A DNA stretch of 64,000 nucleotides from contig NZ_CP158375.1 of the NCBI RefSeq assembly GCF_041021955.1, forward strand, positions 2,852,001 to 2,916,000, in the 5' to 3' direction. Positions 60,926-64,000 of this stretch are shown here, one piece after another. Each line of letters begins with the position of its first letter. The stretch's first letter is position 1. The position numbers were made by a program, and so were the translations under genes. The stretch comes from Caulobacter sp. 73W. Lineage in GTDB: Bacteria; Pseudomonadota; Alphaproteobacteria; Caulobacterales; Caulobacteraceae. The notes under the pieces were generated by a model, which did not search any database, was not told the DNA's origin, and saw nothing but the letters and a program-made list of their open reading frames with translations.

Positions 60926-61105
60926 ATGAACACGCCTCTTGAGGATTCTGCCCGCGAGAACGCCTATTTGCGGCAGAGGAACGCTCAGCTTCAGGACGAT
61001 GTGACCGCGCTGTCGGCGGAAGTTCAACGCCTGCGTCAGATCGTTGAGCGCGTGCACGCACGCACGCTTGTCCAGACGCCTAACCCTCTGAGCGGCGGGC
61101 AGTAA
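60926..61105 (+). CDS. Small coiled-coil protein
   Basis: A 59-residue protein. Residues about 8-46 have a regular heptad pattern (ENAYLRQRNAQLQDDVTALSA then EVQRLRQIVERV), predicting a parallel coiled coil. The C-terminal 13 residues are unstructured. No signal peptide is present. Short coiled-coil proteins of this style recur in Caulobacter- and sphingomonad-like genomes, but I know no function. No strong ribosome-binding site is seen, and an upstream open frame ends at ATGA across its start. Confidence 0.6.
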   Translation: MNTPLEDSARENAYLRQRNAQLQDDVTALSAEVQRLRQIVERVHARTLVQTPNPLSGGQ

Positions 61106-61222
61106 TCACAAGGCGCTGCGTCCTGACGGCGCGCTCCGGCCACGGCCGAGAGACATTTTCCTCTATCCAGTCAGCTATCGAGCAACTGTTCGATGGCGGT
61201 CTTAACTCGACAAAGGTGCGAC

Positions 61223-61342
61223 ATGGCCAAAGGTCAAAAGAGATCCAATCGCGAGGTGCGCAAGCCCAAAAAAGCCCCGCCAAGTCCTGCGGCGCCGTCG
61301 AGCTCGACTTGGCAGCCCTCCGCTCCGGCCGCCCGCTCGTGA
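61223..61342 (+). CDS. Very small basic conserved protein
   Basis: A 39-residue, lysine/arginine-rich protein beginning MAKGQKRSNREVRKPKK and ending in a Ser/Pro/Ala-rich tail. Short proteins with this same beginning are common in alphaproteobacteria and are usually labelled hypothetical. The charge suggests nucleic-acid or ribosome contact. An AAAGGTG ribosome-binding site lies just before the ATG. Its TGA stop overlaps a GTG start of the next small gene (GTGA), so the two are probably translationally coupled. Confidence 0.7.
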   Translation: MAKGQKRSNREVRKPKKAPPSPAAPSSSTWQPSAPAARS

Positions 61343-61569
61343 GTTTTACATCCTGGTGGCGTGGCTTGGCCGTATCCGAAGCCGACGTAAAGGCCGAGAT
61401 ATGGCGTCTTGGCGGCCGCCATTATGGGCGACCGCTAGCCGGGGCGATTGAGGAGCTCAAGGCGCCGGGCGTGACGACCGCCCGAGCCATATTGCTCCGC
61501 GTCTGCATTCGCCAGATGGAGAGCGACGGCCGGCGTGAGGCCGGCGCGTCCACAGTGCGTACGCGCTAG
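61339..61569 (+). CDS. Small hypothetical protein coupled to the upstream basic protein
   Basis: A 76-residue protein starting at a GTG within the GTGA overlap with the preceding gene. It opens VSFTSWWRGLAVSEADVKAEIW and continues with LGGRHYGRPLAGAIEEL and a helical ARAILLRVCIRQMES. It is soluble, mixed alpha-helical, with no family I can name. The coding frame extends upstream through 61216, but the start at 61339 best separates it from the small basic gene. It converges on phoU with a gap of 25 bases. Confidence 0.55.
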   Translation: MSFTSWWRGLAVSEADVKAEIWRLGGRHYGRPLAGAIEELKAPGVTTARAILLRVCIRQMESDGRREAGASTVRTR

Positions 61570-61594
61570 AGAAAGCTGCACTAAGCCATGGGGC

Positions 61595-62272
61595 CTAGCC
61601 GTCGAACTTCGGACGGTCCTCGACGAGCTCCACGCCAGTGATCTCGTAGTGGATCAGTTCGGCGATGTTGGTGGCGTGGTCGCCGATGCGCTCGAGGTTC
61701 TTGGCGATGAACAGCAGGTGCGTGCAGGCGGCGATGGAGTCCGGATCCTCGGCCATGCGGGCCAGCAGGCTGGCGAACAGCTGCTCGTAATGCTCGTCGA
61801 TCTCGGCGTCCTGGGTCCAGACGTCCACGGCCTGGCTGACATTGCGCGCGCCATAGGCGTTGAGCACGGCGCCCAGGCGGGCGGCGACCAGGCGGCCCAT
61901 GCGCTCCACCGGGCCGGCGAACGACGAGGCGTTGGCGGGACCGATCTTCAGGGTGCGCTTGGCCACGTTCTTGGCCAGGTCCCCGCAACGCTCCAGGTTC
62001 ATCGCGATCTTCATGGCCGCGATCGGGCGGCGCAGATCGTCGGCCATGGGCTGGCGCAGGGCGATCATGCGGACCGACTTGCGCTCGATGTCGATGGCCA
62101 GGGTGTCCAGGGCCGGATCACGTTTGATAGTGCGTTCGGCCAGCTTGGTGTCGCCCTGGAAGATCGCCGAAAGTGCGTCGTCCAGTTGCGACTGGGCCAG
62201 CACGCCGAGGGCGATGACGCCTTCGGTCAGTTCGGTAAGCTCGTTCTCGAAGGCCGTGACGGTATGTTCCAT
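61595..62272 (-). CDS. phoU: Phosphate signalling complex protein PhoU
   Basis: A 225-residue negative regulator that links the PstSCAB transporter to the PhoR kinase, keeping the Pho regulon off when phosphate is ample. Two PhoU repeats of three helices each are visible, with the metal-binding segments E-x3-D-type: RDPALDTLAIDIERKSVRM in the first and AEIDEHYEQLF and ERIGDHATNIAELI in the second. The gene is last in the pst operon, 18 bases after pstB. Confidence 0.95.
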   Translation of the reverse strand: MEHTVTAFENELTELTEGVIALGVLAQSQLDDALSAIFQGDTKLAERTIKRDPALDTLAIDIERKSVRMIALRQPMADDLRRPIAAMKIAMNLERCGDLAKNVAKRTLKIGPANASSFAGPVERMGRLVAARLGAVLNAYGARNVSQAVDVWTQDAEIDEHYEQLFASLLARMAEDPDSIAACTHLLFIAKNLERIGDHATNIAELIHYEITGVELVEDRPKFDG

Positions 62273-62290
62273 GTCGGGTCTTCCTGAGGG

Positions 62291-63112
62291 TTAGCCGAAG
62301 CGGCCGGTGACGTAGTCACGGGCCCGCTGGGTGACGGGATTGGTGAACATCTGCTCGGTCGGGCCGAACTCGACGAGGTTCCCCAGGTACATCAGGCCCG
62401 TGTAGTCCGAGCAGCGCGCCGCCTGGCCCAGGTTATGGGTCACGATGACGATCGTGTAGTCGGTCTTCAGCAGGGCGATGGTCTCTTCCAGGCGCGCCGT
62501 AGAGATCGGGTCCAGCGCCGAGGCCGGCTCGTCCAGCAGCAGCACTTCGGGCTTGATGGCGATGGCGCGGGCGACGCACAGGCGTTGCTGCTGACCGCCC
62601 GACAGGCCCAGGCCCGATTCCTTGAGCTTGTCCTTCACCTCGTCCCACAGGGCGGCGCGGCGCAGGGCCTCCTCGACGCGGGCGTCGGTCTCGGCCTTGG
62701 ACAGCTTCTCGTACAGGCGCATGCCGAAGGCGACGTTGTCGTAGATCGACATCGGGAACGGGGTCGGCTTCTGGAACACCATGCCGACGCGCGAGCGCAG
62801 GGTCGGCAGGTCCAGGGCCGAGCCCAGGATGTCCTCGCCGTCCAGCAGGATCTTCCCGCTGGCCTTCTGGCCTGGATACAGCGCGTACATGCGGTTCAGC
62901 GTGCGCAGCAGGGTGGACTTGCCGCAGCCCGACGGGCCGATCAGGGCGGTCACCGCGTTGCGCGCGAAGCCGACGCTGACCCCGTGCAGGGCGTGCTTGG
63001 TGCCGTAGTAGAAGTTCAGGTCCTGGATATCGACCTTCACCTGATCGGCTGGAACCGGCGTGATGGCGGTTTCGGGCGCGCCGTCGTGCGAGGTGGAGAG
63101 GGGGGCGTTCAT
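62291..63112 (-). CDS. pstB: Phosphate ABC transporter ATP-binding protein PstB
   Basis: ATPase of high-affinity phosphate uptake, 273 residues. Walker A is [20 protein letters not shown], the signature is [14 protein letters not shown] and Walker [13 protein letters not shown], with the H-loop in [16 protein letters not shown]. The first 25 residues or so are a non-conserved tail. It overlaps pstA by four bases and precedes phoU. Confidence 0.97.
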   Translation of the reverse strand: MNAPLSTSHDGAPETAITPVPADQVKVDIQDLNFYYGTKHALHGVSVGFARNAVTALIGPSGCGKSTLLRTLNRMYALYPGQKASGKILLDGEDILGSALDLPTLRSRVGMVFQKPTPFPMSIYDNVAFGMRLYEKLSKAETDARVEEALRRAALWDEVKDKLKESGLGLSGGQQQRLCVARAIAIKPEVLLLDEPASALDPISTARLEETIALLKTDYTIVIVTHNLGQAARCSDYTGLMYLGNLVEFGPTEQMFTNPVTQRARDYVTGRFG

Positions 63113-63954
63113 GAGCGGCGGGGCTCCCTGGCGACGAAGCGCGCGATGATGGTGACGGCCAGTACGGTGATGGCGATGAGCAGGGCGCCGGCCCAGGCGA
63201 GGCGGCGCCAGTCGTCATAGGCGCTGAGCGCGTACTGGTAGATGACGGCCGGCAAGCTGGCCGTCGGCTTGCCCATGTCGAGGCTGAAGAACTGGTTGTT
63301 CAGGGCGGTGAACAGAAGCGGGGCGGTCTCGCCCGTGATGCGGGCGAAGGCCAGCAGCGCGCCGGTCAGGATGCCGCCGCCGGCCGAGCGCCACAGCACC
63401 GACAGGATGGTGCGCCACAGGGGCGTGCCCAGGGCGACCGCCGACTCCCGCAGCGCGCCGGGCTGCAGCAGCAGCACGTCTTCGGTGGCGCGGGTGATGA
63501 CCGGCGCCGCCAGCAGGGCCAGGGCCGCCGCGCCGGCATAGCCGGAGAAGCCGCCGAACGGCGAGACGAGGATGCCGTAGATGAACAGGCCGATCAGGAT
63601 CGACGGCGCCGACAGCAGCACGTCGTTCAAGAAGCGGACGACCGCGCCGTACTTGCTGTCGCCGGCGTACTCGGCCAGCCAGGTGCCGGCCAGGACGCCG
63701 ATGACCAAGGCGCCGGCCATGCCCAGGGCGCACATCATCAGCGAGCCGAGGATGGCGTTGCGAAGGCCGCCCTCCGACCCGGGGGCCGGGGTGTCCTTGG
63801 TGAAGACGGCCATGTCGAGGCCGCCGAGGCCCTGGCTCAGCAGCGACCACAGGATGGCCGCCAGGAAGGCGAGGGCGATGAAGGTGACCAGATAGCAGCC
63901 TGCGGAGAACAGGCCGTTGGCGATCTGGCGTTGGGCGGCGCGGGCGGATTTCAT
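63109..63954 (-). CDS. pstA: Phosphate ABC transporter permease PstA
   Basis: A 281-residue inner-membrane permease with six hydrophobic segments. The EAA-loop region is seen in [22 protein letters not shown], and [24 protein letters not shown] is a strongly conserved PstA segment. It pairs with PstC to form the channel. Its start overlaps the pstC stop by one base (TGATG) and its stop overlaps the pstB start by four. Confidence 0.95.
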   Translation of the reverse strand: MKSARAAQRQIANGLFSAGCYLVTFIALAFLAAILWSLLSQGLGGLDMAVFTKDTPAPGSEGGLRNAILGSLMMCALGMAGALVIGVLAGTWLAEYAGDSKYGAVVRFLNDVLLSAPSILIGLFIYGILVSPFGGFSGYAGAAALALLAAPVITRATEDVLLLQPGALRESAVALGTPLWRTILSVLWRSAGGGILTGALLAFARITGETAPLLFTALNNQFFSLDMGKPTASLPAVIYQYALSAYDDWRRLAWAGALLIAITVLAVTIIARFVAREPRRS

Positions 63955-64000
63955 CAGTGCTTGCTCTGGCCGATCAGCAGCCGGGCCATGCCCAGGACCG
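63954..64000 (-). CDS. pstC: PstC permease, C-terminal fragment (cut by window edge)
   Basis: Only the last 14-15 codons are in the window, ending LLIGQSKH before TGA. The position directly upstream of pstA, with a one-base overlap, identifies it as the second phosphate permease gene; the sequence itself is too short to be diagnostic. Confidence 0.75.
   Translation of the reverse strand, partial: VLGMARLLIGQSKH

Noticed and set aside
60639..60929. 96-residue plus-strand frame ending in ATGA across the start of the coiled-coil gene
   Set aside because: No ribosome-binding site, no recognisable domain and an irregular composition. Kept only as part of the description of the gene-poor stretch.

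Overview
The window is chromosomal DNA from a GC-rich alphaproteobacterium, most likely a member of the Caulobacteraceae (Caulobacter/Phenylobacterium group). The grounds are the strong GC3 codon bias, the metX-metW pair, and above all a ceramide/ceramide-phosphoglycerate sphingolipid locus in the arrangement known from Caulobacter crescentus. About 60 genes are packed tightly. Many overlap by 1-4 bases (ATGA, GTGA, TGATG), and several convergent pairs share a single CTAG as both stop codons. I see no CRISPR array, prophage, complete insertion sequence or rRNA.

Layout. 0.2-2.7 kb: thiolase, a small GNAT-like protein, two small proteins of unknown role. 2.85-3.46 kb: a HigBA-type toxin-antitoxin pair with a palindromic operator. 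3.46-9.1 kb: cobS, a J-domain protein, bolA, a single-domain response regulator, a CorC-type CBS protein, aroB and aroK. 9.1-12.6 kb: a secreted helical-repeat protein, xerD, a CoA-ester lyase. 12.6-14.05 kb: a carboxymuconolactone-decarboxylase-like gene and an ECF41 sigma factor behind an exact match to the ECF41 promoter. 14.1-29.3 kb: threonine aldolase, an orphan PhnD-like binding protein, an Old Yellow Enzyme, accA, a TetR regulator, secA, a DPP-IV peptidase, a parvulin lipoprotein, argJ with an odd N-terminal tail, an EEP-fold enzyme, metW and metX. 29.4-39.0 kb: a SixA-DUF952-pyrD-TVP38 operon, an orphan histidine kinase, gamma-glutamyltransferase, a secreted methionine-rich protein, tRNA-Arg(ACG), a ParD-like gene coupled to map, and hutG.

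39.2-56.7 kb is the most distinctive part. It holds two nucleotidyltransferases, a probable bacterial ceramide synthase (bcerS) overlapping lptG and lptF, then a plus-strand trio (CDP-alcohol phosphotransferase fusion, ceramide-kinase-like cpgB, nucleotidyltransferase-fold protein). Converging on this is a seven-gene minus-strand run: CDP-glycerol transferase-like, fatty-acid hydroxylase, MOP-family flippase, aasR, cerR, acpR and spt. Together these can supply the acyl chain, the long-chain base, N-acylation, ceramide phosphorylation, head-group attachment and perhaps export, with the LPS-export permeases embedded among them.

56.8-58.9 kb: a divergent ogt / ada-alkA alkylation-repair pair around a long inverted repeat. 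58.9-61.6 kb: a stretch with looser codon use, carrying a KefB/YbaL-type antiporter and several very small genes. 61.6-64.0 kb: phoU-pstB-pstA and the end of pstC, the phosphate-uptake operon, running off the right edge. Three kinds of large intergenic palindromic repeat are scattered through the window.

Functional names rest on motif recognition by eye. No database search was run. Links to named Caulobacter sphingolipid genes come from remembered literature and are marked as such.
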